From assembly GCA_963575745.1 (NCBI GenBank), contig CAUYUJ010014355.1:118162-150661 (forward strand): a DNA stretch of 32,500 bases. The letters are read 5' to 3'. Below, in pieces: positions 1 to 7,900 of this stretch. The first letter of the stretch is position 1; every line of letters starts with the position of its first letter. The notes under the pieces were generated by a model. The model ran no database searches and was not told the DNA's origin. It worked only from the letters and a program-made list of their open reading frames with translations. A program made the translations under genes and the position numbers. The DNA comes from Prorocentrum cordatum (lineage: Eukaryota > Sar > Dinophyceae > Prorocentrales > Prorocentraceae).

Positions 1-580
1 TTTTCAATATTTGCATGAGCTTCACGGATCGAGGGCGGGTCCTTTTCAACATGTGGCTCTCGCCCTAGCGCCGCGCACATTCGTTCGAAGAGTTCGCAAG
101 ATATTCACGGATCCTCATGGTTAGCGTACCAGAAATCTTGTCTTGGCACGGTACAGGATTGTCAAGGCGCAACAGGTACGTTGATTCGCAGTGTTGGAAT
201 CTCAGGAATGGCGTTCTGGTGCGACTCAGGATCGCCAAGACGCAACAGCCAGGTTAACTCGTGGCGTTGAAGTCCAGGAAAGCTGCGAGGCACGCTACAT
301 GATTTGAACACGGTTGTCCCCCAACGGGGCCAATCCCTCAGTGGAAATGAATCCTTGAAGGGGCCTGTGAAGAGGGAGTTTCGAGGGAGGGCGTATTTCA
401 ACAGCGTTGGTGAGTCTTGGGTTCACACTGGTCCTTCTCCTCCTCCTCCTCCTTCTCCGTCTGGTCCTCCTCATTATCCTCCACCTCCTCCTCCTCCTCC
501 TCCTTCTCCTCCTCTCTCCTCCTCCTCCCTCCTCGCTCCTCCTCCTGCTCCTCGAGCCTCGAACCTGCTCCTCCTCCCCT
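1..580 (-). repeat. Left arm of dispersed family H repeat (inverted partner at 21386-21985)
   Basis: Read on the minus strand, this stretch aligns through its length with 21386-21985 read on the plus strand. Both run in the same order: a GGA-rich tract, the junction GACCAGTG, a block translating as KLPLHRPLQG in both copies, about three degenerate ~70-bp units resembling AGAACGCCATTCCTG, then AGGCGAGAGCC and a TTGAAAA block followed by CGCCCTC. Divergence is substantial (by eye roughly 65-75% identity), so this is an old family. The copy runs off the window's left edge. No complete gene is visible in it; the shared short peptide could be a relict reading frame or chance. Confidence 0.8.
432..560 (+). 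repeat. CTC/CCT trinucleotide tract
   Basis: Imperfect CTC repeat belonging to the family H arm; the partner copy has the matching GAG tract at 21386-21530. Translations of such tracts (poly-Leu, Ser, Pro, Glu, Arg, Gly) are not evidence of genes. Confidence 0.9.
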
Positions 581-1180
581 CCACTCGATCCTCGATCGCG
601 ATCCCCTCCACTCCAATCACCTCCTCCCTGCCGCAGCGCCAAAGGGGCGCCCCCACCGTCTGCGCCCGCGCTCCCCCGCGCCGCGCGCTGCATCGGCGGG
701 CCCCCCACGCGTCCTGTGCGCACGCCGGCGCACAGCTGCGCTCCGAAGTGGGGGAGGCGAGGCGAGGCGCCTCAAAATCACAACGCTCGGGGGTTGCTCG
801 CAAGGCGCCCCCAGCCAGCCCAAGGGCCCCCCCAGCTTTCGCTCAGTCTGGGAGCCCCTTTGGGGCCCTCTGAGCCTCGTGATGGGGTGCTCTGGAGGCC
901 GTGGGGGCCTCCTTGGACATCCTGGGGGCAGCTTGGGCCAAGGACACTTCTAGCAGCACCCGATCCGTGAAGTGATTTTTGCCTCTGCGCTTCTCTGCCA
1001 CGATTCTTCGCAGTGGTCTCGGCCTCTGGGGCCGAGCAGGCGTCGAGCACGGCACCACACCACTGCACGGAGACGCCTGCGGACGTGCACACACCGGCGT
1101 GCCGACGCGAGGACGGCCGCGAAAGGCTGGGAGCAGGCTCCCGGGTGCCGCTCATTTAGCCTCTGGAAGTCAAGGATGGT
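561..1180. other. GC-rich stretch with one short dispersed repeat, no gene supported
   Basis: All frames are largely open because of base composition. The one recognisable feature is 976-1012, containing CTGCCACGATTCTTCGCAGT, which recurs at 7782-7820; both plus-strand translations read FA(S/A)ALLCHDSSQ. Weak similarity continues for about 80 bp (GTCGAGC block at 1039 and 7846). It could be a relict exon or part of a longer dispersed repeat. Confidence 0.5.
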
Positions 1181-1251
1181 AGCCTCCTCCTCGTCCTCCT
1201 CCTCGTCCTCCTCCTCCTCCTCCTCCTCCTCCTCCTCCTCCTCCTCTCTTC
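1181..1251 (+). repeat. CTC trinucleotide microsatellite
   Basis: Nearly pure CTC/CCT repeat with two TCG interruptions near the 5' side. Confidence 0.95.
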
Positions 1252-1440
1252 TGCCGTTCCGGCTCAGACCTTCAGCTAGGCCGCGCAGGCGCCTCGAGTG
1301 CCGCCCGTCGCCTCACCCCTTCCCCCAATCACTCCTCTTCGGAGCCCGCAGGGGAGATCGTGGGAAGCCGCAGGCTTTGCGCAAGGCATGCTCCCGATAT
1401 CGACTGCCAAGCGTGATGGTGCAGAGGGGGGGACGAGCCA

Positions 1441-1515
1441 GGGGGAGGAGAGAGGAGCGAGGAGCTATGAGCGAGGGAGGAGCGAGGAGGGAGGAGCGAG
1501 GAGGGAGGAGCGAGC
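1441..1515 (+). repeat. GGAGGAGCGA minisatellite
   Basis: Tandem repeat of GGGAGGAGCGAGGA-type units (about 14 bp), 4-5 degenerate copies. The DNA on either side (1252-1440, 1516-1636) shows nothing I can call. Confidence 0.8.
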
Positions 1516-1636
1516 TACGATTGAGGCACGAGGATCTTGCACGCTCTTCGCATTTTTTGTACGGGGGGCTCCTGCGACGCCCACGTCACTGGGACTGCGT
1601 CCGCCTCGGGGCCCCAGAGATCTCCAGAGATGGGCA

Positions 1637-1880
1637 ATGATGACGATGATGATGAATATGATGATGGTGGTGATGGTGATGATTACGACGATGATGACGA
1701 CGATGGTGGTGATGATGATGATAATGGTGGTGATGATGAGGATGATAATGCTGCTGGTGATGGTGATGGTGGTGCCGATTCCCATGAGAATGAAGATTCT
1801 GCTGCTGATGGTGATGGTGGTGGTGATAATGGTGATGGTGGTGATGATGTTGCTGATGCCGATGCTGATGATGGTGTTGA
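1637..1880 (+). repeat. GAT/GGT trinucleotide tract
   Basis: About 240 bp of interspersed GAT, GGT and GAC triplets. The plus strand reads as poly-Asp/Gly in one frame and poly-Met/Val in another; the minus strand reads as poly-His or poly-Ile/Thr. The pattern fits an expanded, mutated trinucleotide repeat. The Asp/Gly frame stays open from 1537 to 1938, so inclusion in an acidic coding segment cannot be excluded. Confidence 0.85.
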
Positions 1881-2549
1881 TCATGAGAGGAAGACCAGTT
1901 GTACTTGGCCATGTTGTAGACGGATCCAATGCATGTAGCGCACGGCGTGGAGACGTTGTAGAACTCCTGGTAGCACTGCGCCCACTCGCTCACCTAGAAG
2001 GACGAGTAATCCTGCACCCCCGATAATCATCACTCAGGGGACAATCAAACCCCTCTTGGCCCGCGATACTGAACACTCAGGGGCTAAAGCCGACCCGTAG
2101 CACAAGGATGCACGATAAGGATGCAAGGGCCTTGGAGGGCCATTTCGAAGCTTCTCGAGCGGGGCGCGGTCAGCGAAAGTGGCCAAGGATGGACCGAGGA
2201 TGCAAGGATGCAAGGGTACCCTTTGGAAAATTGCCCATCCTCACAATGCGGGTTGACTGTACGGGTGGGGGATACTTTATTATAGGGGGCACGGGGTTAC
2301 CGTGCGCATGCCCGCGGTCACACGCCCTCCTGGGCAATAGATCGGTGAGCACGCCCTCCCGGCGTAGCCAGGGAGGTATACGTACGCATTCTGGGCCAAG
2401 GATGTGAAGGGGCCCTGGGACACACAAATAAATAGACACAAATAACAGGATTCCCCACATTTCCCAATATTTTCTGAATTTTTGTCTTCCCCCTACTTCC
2501 CATATTTTCCCATATTTTCCTGGGAGTCGACGATTAATTGTGTGTGCTT
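1881..2549. other. Unassigned spacer
   Basis: About 670 bp of mixed composition without a convincing coding block. AAGGATG or AAGGATGCA recurs several times near 2100-2210 (weak short-period repeat), and TTCCCATATTTTCC-like strings recur at 2460-2520. It would be the 3' flank of the minus-strand gene ending at 2550. Confidence 0.5.
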
Positions 2550-3059
2550 TTACCCCTCCTGAGGATGGGCCAGGCCAGGCTCAGTGTATGTGCATAGTTC
2601 TCGCCACCCGATCACCCCCATCCACCAGGTGGTGCTCCACGACTTCATACACGACCCGGTCTTGAAGTCCCCGCGGCGACCCTCCTCAGGGAGCGTCTTC
2701 TTGGCCTGCTTCAGCGCCCAGAAATTCAGAGTCTCCATGTCCTGCTCGCTGCACTGCCGCGTGTCGGAGAGCGGAAAATTCTGCTGCTGGGGGTAGGTGT
2801 CATCCGGCCCGAGTGGCGCCTGAACAGGCAGCCCAAGCAAAGCCAGAGCAGAGCGGACCAGAGGATCATCGCACTGCATCGTCGATGTATCGCCGATGCA
2901 TCGCCGGTGCATCGGTGACGTCGGTACCCAGACATCCGACTTCCTGATTTTTCCCAACCGCTGCCCCGAACCTCCCAACCCCTCGCCCGAGGGCCGGTTT
3001 TCGCCCGGATCCGCGTTTGATGGCCCGGGGCCCCGATGACGGGCCCAAGAGGCCAACCA
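2550..3059 (-). CDS. Predicted terminal exon of an unidentified minus-strand gene
   Basis: This block reads open for 169 codons to a TAA at 2550-2552. The part from about 2873 down is the most protein-like: CDDPLVRSALALLG, then DDTYPQQQNFPLSD, then METLNFWALKQAKKTLPEEG, with codons ending mostly in C or G and Trp/Cys/Tyr used normally. The 5' limit is a predicted acceptor CTGGCAG with exon start at 3059. From there the frame is phase 0, matching the phase-0 donor GAG|GTGAGA at 3293/3292. An alternative acceptor, GATGCAG before 2873, would trim the His/Arg/Cys-rich segment made by GATGCATC-type repeats. The C-terminus could also be spliced away at a GT near 2600. I recognise no domain; function is unknown. 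Intron boundaries are inferred, not observed. Confidence 0.45.
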   Translation of the reverse strand, partial: WLASWARHRGPGPSNADPGENRPSGEGLGGSGQRLGKIRKSDVWVPTSPMHRRCIGDTSTMQCDDPLVRSALALLGLPVQAPLGPDDTYPQQQNFPLSDTRQCSEQDMETLNFWALKQAKKTLPEEGRRGDFKTGSCMKSWSTTWWMGVIGWRELCTYTEPGLAHPQEG

Positions 3060-3114
3060 CTGCCAGATTTAGAAAAACATAACCCCTGATATCTGAGAGC
3101 AACATCAAAAATTA

Positions 3115-3313
3115 GGTGGCGCGCCCAGGGGGAAGTGAGAAGGGGCGGGCCTTCTCAGAAGGCTCGGACGTCCCCTGGCTCTCGGTGAAGTTTCCTAAGC
3201 GCTCCCCGAAGACACGTAATTAGAGCTTCTCCGAAGGCCAGAGCGCTCATGAGAAGCCCCGCCGCCTTCTGAGAAGGCCTTCTCCTTCTCACCTCCCCCC
3301 CGGGCGCGCCGCC
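3115..3313 (-). mobile_element. Family K foldback element, largely inside a predicted intron
   Basis: Inverted arms of about 49 bp: 3115-3163 and 3264-3313 share GGCGCGCCC, then a G run, GTGAGAAGG, then GGCCTTCTCAGAAGG, with about seven differences. Both arms carry GTGAGA, so the element presents a consensus-like splice donor whichever way it lies. On the minus strand that donor (GAG|GTGAGA, exon end 3293) is in phase with the acceptor CTGGCAG at 3060-3066, giving a 233-bp intron (3060-3292) containing most of the element. No target-site duplication is obvious. Related foldbacks lie at 9452-9600 and 15653-15773. It has no coding capacity, so it resembles a MITE. Confidence 0.7.
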
Positions 3314-3554
3314 GAACTTGGTCTTTGGGTCATACAACTCGAGTCTCCGGCGGCGGCCGCTCGGGACGATCCGGGCGCCCCCGGAACGCCCTCGGCGAGG
3401 CGCAGCTGCTGGCAGGCATCCCGAGGCTAGAAAAGACCGCCGAGAACCGACGGAAGCGTCCGAGAGCCTCGAGCCTCGAAAAGTTCGAACCTCGAACTTC
3501 CCCGAGCCGCCCCGCCGGTGCACCGGCGGTGCGCGGCGCGGCCCTCCAGACCCC
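3293..3554 (-). CDS. Predicted internal exon of the same gene
   Basis: Arg/Gly/Ser-rich for most of its length, then ending in the more ordinary peptide LELYDPKTKFGGAPGGE immediately before the GAG|GTGAGA donor. The 5' limit is the acceptor TAAG with exon start 3554. Joined to the upstream exon ending at 3717, the frame is conserved (phase 2), and the removed interval (3555-3716, 162 nt) is a multiple of three. The Arg-rich part is the weakest segment of the model; a shorter exon is possible. Function unknown. Confidence 0.35.
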
Positions 3555-3557
3555 CTT

Positions 3558-3713
3558 ACCAGCCTGGAACATATCCCTATCCCTATGCTGGGCATCTCCT
3601 CATCACGATGCCAATCTCAGGGATTCCCTCAGTTTTCCAAGGCGAATATCCCTAAGATTGTCATCGCCTTTTGGCGTGTCAATCTCAGGGATAGGGATAA
3701 GTTCGAGGCTGGT
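3558..3713. mobile_element. 156-bp MITE with 27-bp inverted ends and a target-site duplication
   Basis: The arms at 3558-3584 and 3687-3713 match at 25 of 27 positions (ACCAGCCT, GAAC, TATCCCTATCCCT). The flanks are GACCCCCTT (3549-3557) and GACCCCCTC (3714-3722), an 8-bp direct repeat with a ninth differing base. The interior holds a second, weaker inverted pair (ATCTCAGGGAT type). There is no coding capacity. An 8-bp duplication is typical of hAT-like transposases, but the termini do not match the usual hAT CAG/CTG ends, so superfamily is open. On the minus strand the element fills a predicted in-phase intron. Confidence 0.8.
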
Positions 3714-3716
3714 GAC

Positions 3717-4000
3717 CCCCTCTGCTCCGACCCCCCCATCGGGCGGCCCCCTCGTGCCTTCCAGGACCCCGCCGGCCAGTTCTCGGCGCTGTCGTCGTCC
3801 CCGGCGTCTGCGGCGTCGCGGTGGTGGGAATCGGCGGCCGACGGCCCGACGAACTCGAAGATGCCGCCGAAGTCGTAGATCGGCCGGCTCGTCGGGCTGC
3901 TGTCGGCGTCGGTGTCGTCGTCGATGTCCCGCAGGCTGAGCTGAGTGGTAGCCGGCAGGAGGGATAGGATCGACACCCACCGGAGATTCATCGCGCACAT
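3717..4000 (-). CDS. Predicted first exon of the 2550-4000 gene, possible signal peptide
   Basis: This has some of the clearest coding character in the window: an ATG at 4000 (or 3991), a hydrophobic run WVSILSLLPA that could be a short signal peptide, then acidic and polar sequence (DIDDDTDADSS, RPIYDFGGIFEFVG, ADAGDDDSAENWPAG) with strong C/G third positions. CATAACAG precedes the ATG, a usable acceptor for an upstream intron or a trans-spliced leader. The frame runs straight into the MITE at 3713, where it would stop at 3629. Removing 3555-3716 with the GT at 3716-3715 and AG at 3556-3555 restores a single frame. The full model is 284+262+510 nt, or 351 codons plus stop. No family recognised. 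Confidence 0.5.
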
Positions 4001-4003
4001 CTG

Positions 4004-4486
4004 TTATGCAGGAACGCGCAGGCCGGCGCGACGGGACGGCGAGCGGATAGTGTTGAAAGGAGCCGTGGAAGTGTACGGTGATCTGAGCCAAGACGGCAGG
4101 AGCAGTACCAAGATGAAGACAGAGATGCGTAGAAGCAGAAGGAGGGGGCCGATGGCGAGCAACTGGAAGATGCACAGCAAGCGAACACCTGCCACACCTT
4201 TCTTAACACTCCAGGTTCTGCGCCTCTCCCCTTTACCCCGTTCTTCCTCCAGCATCTCATCATGCCCAGTTCCCATACTGGAAATTCTACTGATTGGCCG
4301 ACATGAAGACGACGCACATCTGTATTCTAGATTGGGCGCACGACAACGGGTTCCAAAAGAAAGCGCCAGGTAACCTGAATGGCAAAAAGCGAACACCGAA
4401 ATGCGAATAAAACTGTACGCCGACCAATCACGAAACTGACACCAATGAGACTTTGCATACGCTTCCACTGACGACGCATTCAGCAT
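4004..4486 (-). CDS. Possible upstream exon or separate ORF with a hydrophobic segment
   Basis: An ATG-initiated 160-codon frame in DNA of about 50% GC, where such length is less likely by chance than elsewhere in this window. Near its C-terminal end is a stretch of about 30 mostly hydrophobic residues (LLCIFQLLAIGPLLLLLRIS, then VFILVLLLPSW), compatible with one membrane helix or a hairpin. It is in the same frame as the next block (3717-4000), separated by a TAA at 4004-4006 and an AACAG acceptor. It could therefore be an upstream exon of that gene with an unlocated donor, or an unrelated small membrane protein. Function not inferred. Confidence 0.3.
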   Translation of the reverse strand: MLNASSVEAYAKSHWCQFRDWSAYSFIRISVFAFCHSGYLALSFGTRCRAPNLEYRCASSSCRPISRISSMGTGHDEMLEEERGKGERRRTWSVKKGVAGVRLLCIFQLLAIGPLLLLLRISVFILVLLLPSWLRSPYTSTAPFNTIRSPSRRAGLRVPA

Positions 4487-4639
4487 CGACGGCGTAACCC
4501 CCTGACTTCAAAATCGGCGACAAAATGTCCTGACAGCGAACTTTGCCTACGGCGTACACGAGTAGGGGGCTTTGAACAAAAAAGGTCGAACCCCCAAGCC
4601 ATCCCCCATGCCAAAATCCACAGTGGTTTCGGGGGCGGG

Positions 4640-4795
4640 GGGGGTCAGACCCCCCGACGTCATGATTTTCTTAGAACGTCGGCCCATGGAAGTCTCGACC
4701 CATTCCCCTGGGCCGGTTTTTCATCCGGAGTCGTTCTTTGACGGTCCCGAGGGCCGGCAAGGGCCCCCAGAAGCCGAAAATAGCAAAACAGAGGG
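4640..4795 (+). repeat. Family A dispersed repeat, plus orientation
   Basis: The best internal reference for a family seen about ten times here. Order: CCCGACGTCATGATTTT, a block containing CTCGACCCATTCCCCTGG, then TTTTCATCCGGAGTCG, then TTTGACGGTCCCGAGG, then GGGCCCCCAGAAGCCGAAAA. Here it begins at GGGGGGTCAGACCCCCC, a near-perfect hairpin. Complete copies measure about 190 bp. No TIR longer than about 10 bp (CCCAGACCCC) and no coding capacity. Confidence 0.8.
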
Positions 4796-4881
4796 CACCC
4801 CTGGTTGGGCGGGCGCGGAGACCTCGACACTCAGAGGCCCCCGCCGCGCCCCCCGCGGGGAGGCCTGGCGAGGACCGTGCC

Positions 4882-5069
4882 GTCTCCTCCTCCTCTTCCT
4901 CCTCTTCCTCCTCTTCTTCTTCTTCTTCCTCTTCCTCGTCCTCCTCGTCCTCTTCCTCCTCCTCCTCCTCCTCCTCCTCCTCCTCCTCCTCCTCCTCCTC
5001 CTCCTCCTCCCCCTCCTCCCCCTCCTCCCCCTCCCCCCCCTCCTCCCCCTGCCCCTCCTCCCCCTCCTG
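4882..5069 (+). repeat. CTC/CTT tract, ~190 bp
   Basis: Polypyrimidine plus strand: CTC with CTT interruptions, becoming CCCCTC-rich at the 3' end. It sits between inverted copies of family A (4640 plus, 5094 and 5268 minus), so the whole 4640-5459 block could fold back. Confidence 0.95.
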
Positions 5070-5093
5070 ATCGCAGACCACACCCTGGCGTAA

Positions 5094-5200
5094 CCACACC
5101 CTGTGTGCCCAGACCCCCTCCGGGCAACGAAAAAAGCACGACGGGAGGTGTTTCGCTGTGTTCGGCCTCGGGGGGGCCCTGACTGGCCCTGTTGCAAAAA
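5094..5200 (-). repeat. Family A repeat, partial, minus orientation
   Basis: CCCAGACCCCCTC followed by CAACGAAAAAAGCACGACGG and TTCGGCCTCGG, matching the end of family A in reverse. It stops at about 5200 where similarity fades. Confidence 0.7.
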
Positions 5201-5267
5201 CCACGCCCTCTGCAGACACGACACCCCTCGGAGTCGCCAGCCTAACTCACTTGAGAGGAGGATGCCC

Positions 5268-5459
5268 ATCCACCCCAGACCCCCTCGGGTAATGAACAAA
5301 TCAAGACGAATGGTGTTTTGCTATTTTCGGCTTCTGGGGGCCCTGACTGGCCTTCGGGAACGTCAAAAAACGACTCAGGATGAAAAGCCAGTCCAGGGGA
5401 ATGGGTCGAGACCTCCAGGGGTCGACGTAATGAAAAAATCATGACGTCAGGGGTCTGGG
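5268..5459 (-). repeat. Family A repeat, most complete copy
   Basis: Starts CCCCAGACCCCCTCGGGTAA and ends with GACGTCAGGGGTCTGGG, so both termini carry the inverted CCCAGACCCC. Internally TAATGAACAAATCAAGACG at the start and TAATGAAAAAATCATGACG at the end form a direct repeat, which suggests the element arose from tandem units. Confidence 0.8.
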
Positions 5460-5483
5460 TTGTACGATACCACTACTTCCCGG

Positions 5484-5560
5484 GCCTCTCCTGGGGTGCG
5501 TTCTGACCTGGACTTCGAGGCGGATCCAGCTGTGGCGACGAGGGCCTCCCCTAGGATGCC
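5484..5560 (+). repeat. Family C dispersed repeat
   Basis: Contains GGGGTGCGTTCTGACC, TTCGAGGCGGATCCAGC and GGCGACGAGGGC. Copies are at 22995-23110 and 31785-31850. Plus-strand translations keep the pattern F(E/D)A(D/N)PA(V/T)ATRA in all three, and the minus strand keeps an A(L)VA(T/V)AGFASKF-like pattern in at least two. It may be a relict coding segment in either direction. Confidence 0.7.
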
Positions 5561-5626
5561 CAAAAAGGAAAACATGAGGGGCAGGGAGCGGGTGCGGATG
5601 CCTTTCCCAACCCCCCGACGTAAGTC

Positions 5627-5782
5627 GTACGTCGAGCATGTCCTCCTACATGCGGATTTGGGGAGAAAAATAAGAAATTGTCAAACAATGAGCAAATAGA
5701 GTCAAACAAATAAAAACATCGTCCCGATACTATTCGAGGATTTGTTTAACACTCCTCCTGTAGAGGGACATGCCCAACTTAG
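5627..5782. mobile_element. Family B foldback element (copy 1)
   Basis: The left end contains CGTCGAGCATGTCCTCCTAC and the right end CTCCTGTAGAGGGACATGCC then CAACTTAG, inverted relative to each other and matching the family-B ends at 11250, 13330, 13680 and 18016. The interior is AT-rich (AAACAATGAGCAAATAGAGT). Flanking 8-mers do not match in this copy. Non-coding. Confidence 0.75.
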
Positions 5783-5975
5783 TTGCAGCCGCCGATGCGG
5801 GCCCAGACATCTTGTCCAAATGCTGCCCGGCAGCTGCCTGCGGCACTCGCGGAGGGGGCGCGCAGCCGCCCTCTGTGCCCGCGCATCCCGCCGTCTCGGC
5901 CCCCTTGGCGCCGAGAGCCCCCCCCCCCATTGCCACCGCTCGGCCGTCCATTCCCCGTGCAAACTGTTGCCCGAC

Positions 5976-6415
5976 GCTCGAGGGTGCTCGATGCTCGGTG
6001 CTCCAGGATGCTCGATCGACGCTCCAGGAGGCTGGATGTTTTGCACGTTGTTGTTGTTGTTGTTGTTGTCGTTGTTGTTGCTCGATGCTCGGTGCTCCAG
6101 GATGCTCGATCGATGCTCCAGGAGGCCGGATGCTTTGCACGTCGTTGTTGTTGCTCGATGCTCCAGGGTGCTCGATGCTCGGTGCTCCAGGGTGCTCGAT
6201 GCTCCAGGAAGCCGGGTGCTCGGCACGTGCTGTTGTTGCCCGATGCTCCAGGGTGCTCGATGCTCGGTGCTCCAGGGTGCTCGATGTTCCAGGAGGCCTG
6301 GGTGCTTTGCACGTCCTGCTGTTGCCCGATGATCCACGATGCTCCAGGATGCTCGGTGCTCCAGGATGCTACGCGTTTGGCACGCTCTGCTGTTGCTCGA
6401 TGCTCGAGGATGCCC
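5976..6415 (+). repeat. Higher-order tandem repeat built on TGCTCCAGGATGCTCGA units
   Basis: The basic 12-13-bp motifs GATGCTCGATGC and GGTGCTCCAGG alternate. They are organised into larger units marked by (T)TTGCACG plus a TGTTGTTG run at about 6040, 6133, 6220, 6305 and 6376, spacing about 94, 86, 86 and 71 bp. All frames stay open and give Cys/Ser/Arg/Leu-rich repeats, so the open frame here is not evidence of a gene. Confidence 0.85.
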
Positions 6416-6585
6416 CTCGATGGCCTTCGCCGAGAGAAAAGGAAAGAAGAACAACACCATAAAAAAAGGCACGCGGCCGAGCGGTGCCGGGCCCCGCGGG
6501 GCCTCCACGCTCTCCTGCAGCATGAAGGCGGCCCGCGAGCGGTACGGGCGGGTCCTCGGGGGCCGCGCGCCGACGGCGGCGAGGA

Positions 6586-6845
6586 GGAGGAACGATGGAG
6601 GAGGGGGAAGGGAGACGGGGAGGGGGAGGAGGAGGAGGAGGAGGAGGGGGGAAGGAGGAGGAGGAGGAGGAGGAGTGAGGAGGGAGGAGGAGGAGGAGGA
6701 GGGAGGAGGAGGAGGAGGAGGAGGAGGAGGAGGAGGAGGAGGAGGAGGAGGAGGGGGGAGAAGGAGGAGGAGGAGGACGACGAGAAGTAGGAGGAGGAGG
6801 AGGAGGAAGTGAGGAGGAGGAGGAGGAGGAGGAAGACGAGGAGAA
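6586..6845 (+). repeat. GAG/GGA tract, ~260 bp
   Basis: Purine-rich plus strand with only a few interruptions (ACG, TGA). The largest uninterrupted block is around 6700-6755. Confidence 0.95.
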
Positions 6846-6904
6846 GGGGCGGGGACCTAAAGCTCCGACGCTCCGAAAACATTGGAGATGGTTGTTGGAG
6901 GATC

Positions 6905-7115
6905 GCGCCGCATCGCCGACGCATCCACGATGCATCGGCGATGCATCAACGTCGTCTGCTGATGCAATCGCGACGCCGGCGTGGATAAGATCTAGATCCA
7001 CATCGAGACGCATCCGTGATGCATTGGCGATGCGTCAGCGACGTCGGCTGATGCAATCGCGACGTCGGCGTGGAGAGCATCGGGGGCCAAACCGAGACGC
7101 AAACATCGCCGATGC
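6905..7115 (+). repeat. GATGCATC-rich tandem duplication (period 90 bp)
   Basis: The segment beginning GACGCATCCACGATGCATCG at 6918 is repeated at 7008 as GACGCATCCGTGATGCATTG. Both copies continue with CTGATGCAATCGCGACG(C/T)CGGCGTGG. The self-complementary GATGCATC appears several times, so each unit contains short palindromes. A related GATGCATCGCCG cluster lies at 2880-2925. Confidence 0.8.
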
Positions 7116-7599
7116 ATCACAGCGATATGCGGCGCGGCCCCCCAACTCCATCTACACTCGGCCCCCACATTTGCATTGAAGGACGCGGGCTCCCCTGGGA
7201 AAAGGGCCCTGGACCCTGGGGCCTCTTCCCCCAGGACCGGCACTTCCTCCCGAACCGCTTCCTTGACGGCCCCTGGGGCCCATGGAGGGCCCCGAGGGGG
7301 AGAGCCCGAAGACGGCGAACCCAAACCCCAGAACCCGTTTCCCTCGGGACCTGCTTCTCTAGTGTCTGCCTACCAGACCACCCCGACCCAACCCGAAGAC
7401 CCGAATTGCGGGTTGGGGGGGGTGCGGGTTCCATGTGTTTTTTCCAACGTTCCCCGGCCCCACCCCACTGGAAGTGGAGGGCAGATGGGAGGCGGCGCTG
7501 GGGGGGGCCCTGCGCGGATCTAAGAAACCCGCGCGGAGCGCCAAAAGCTTATGTTTGTGGCGATTTGTCTTCTTCGGTTCTCCCCGGACCCCTTCTTGG
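7116..7599. other. GC-rich spacer with repeat relics
   Basis: Around 7214-7330 is a degraded family A copy (CCTTGACGGCCCCTGGGGCC, then GAAGACGGCGAACCCAAACC). Around 7527-7580 is a relative of the 20950-21030 segment (CCCGCGCGGAGCGCCAAAAG, then CTTATGTTTG). Its translation GPARI, stop, ETRAERQKL parallels GPAQIQYIRADRRKL downstream, so this may be a pseudogene fragment. Confidence 0.5.
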
Positions 7600-7745
7600 A
7601 CCAGTTGTTCATCCTGCGTCATGACGGCCCCGAGGCCCGGGAAGGGACCCCGTCGGAACCCGAACGCAGCGAAACACCACCCGTCGGTTCGCGATGCGAG
7701 GGGGTCTGGGTCGACCCCTCTGGGAGGCCTCGAGCCTCTGACGTG
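7600..7745 (+). repeat. Family A repeat, plus orientation
   Basis: CAGTTGTTCATCCTGCGTC, then GACGGCCCCGAGGCCCGGG, GCAGCGAAACACCACCCGTC and GAGGGGGTCTGGGTCGACCC follow the family order. It is followed by the repeat also seen at 976-1012 (second copy at 7782-7820). Confidence 0.75.
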
Positions 7746-7900
7746 CCCGGCTCGGAGGAGGAGGAGGACGAGGAGGATGTTTGTTTGCAGCTGCGCTGCT
7801 CTGCCACGATTCTTCGCAGTCCCCCTGGCGGCCAGCCAGGCAGCCGTCGAGCCCGACACTTGAGACGCGGCCAGCGCAGGAGAGGTCAATGCACGCTGGG

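Noticed and set aside
5779-6924. 381-codon minus ORF
   Set aside because: It runs through the higher-order tandem repeat and the GAG tract and has no non-repetitive core.
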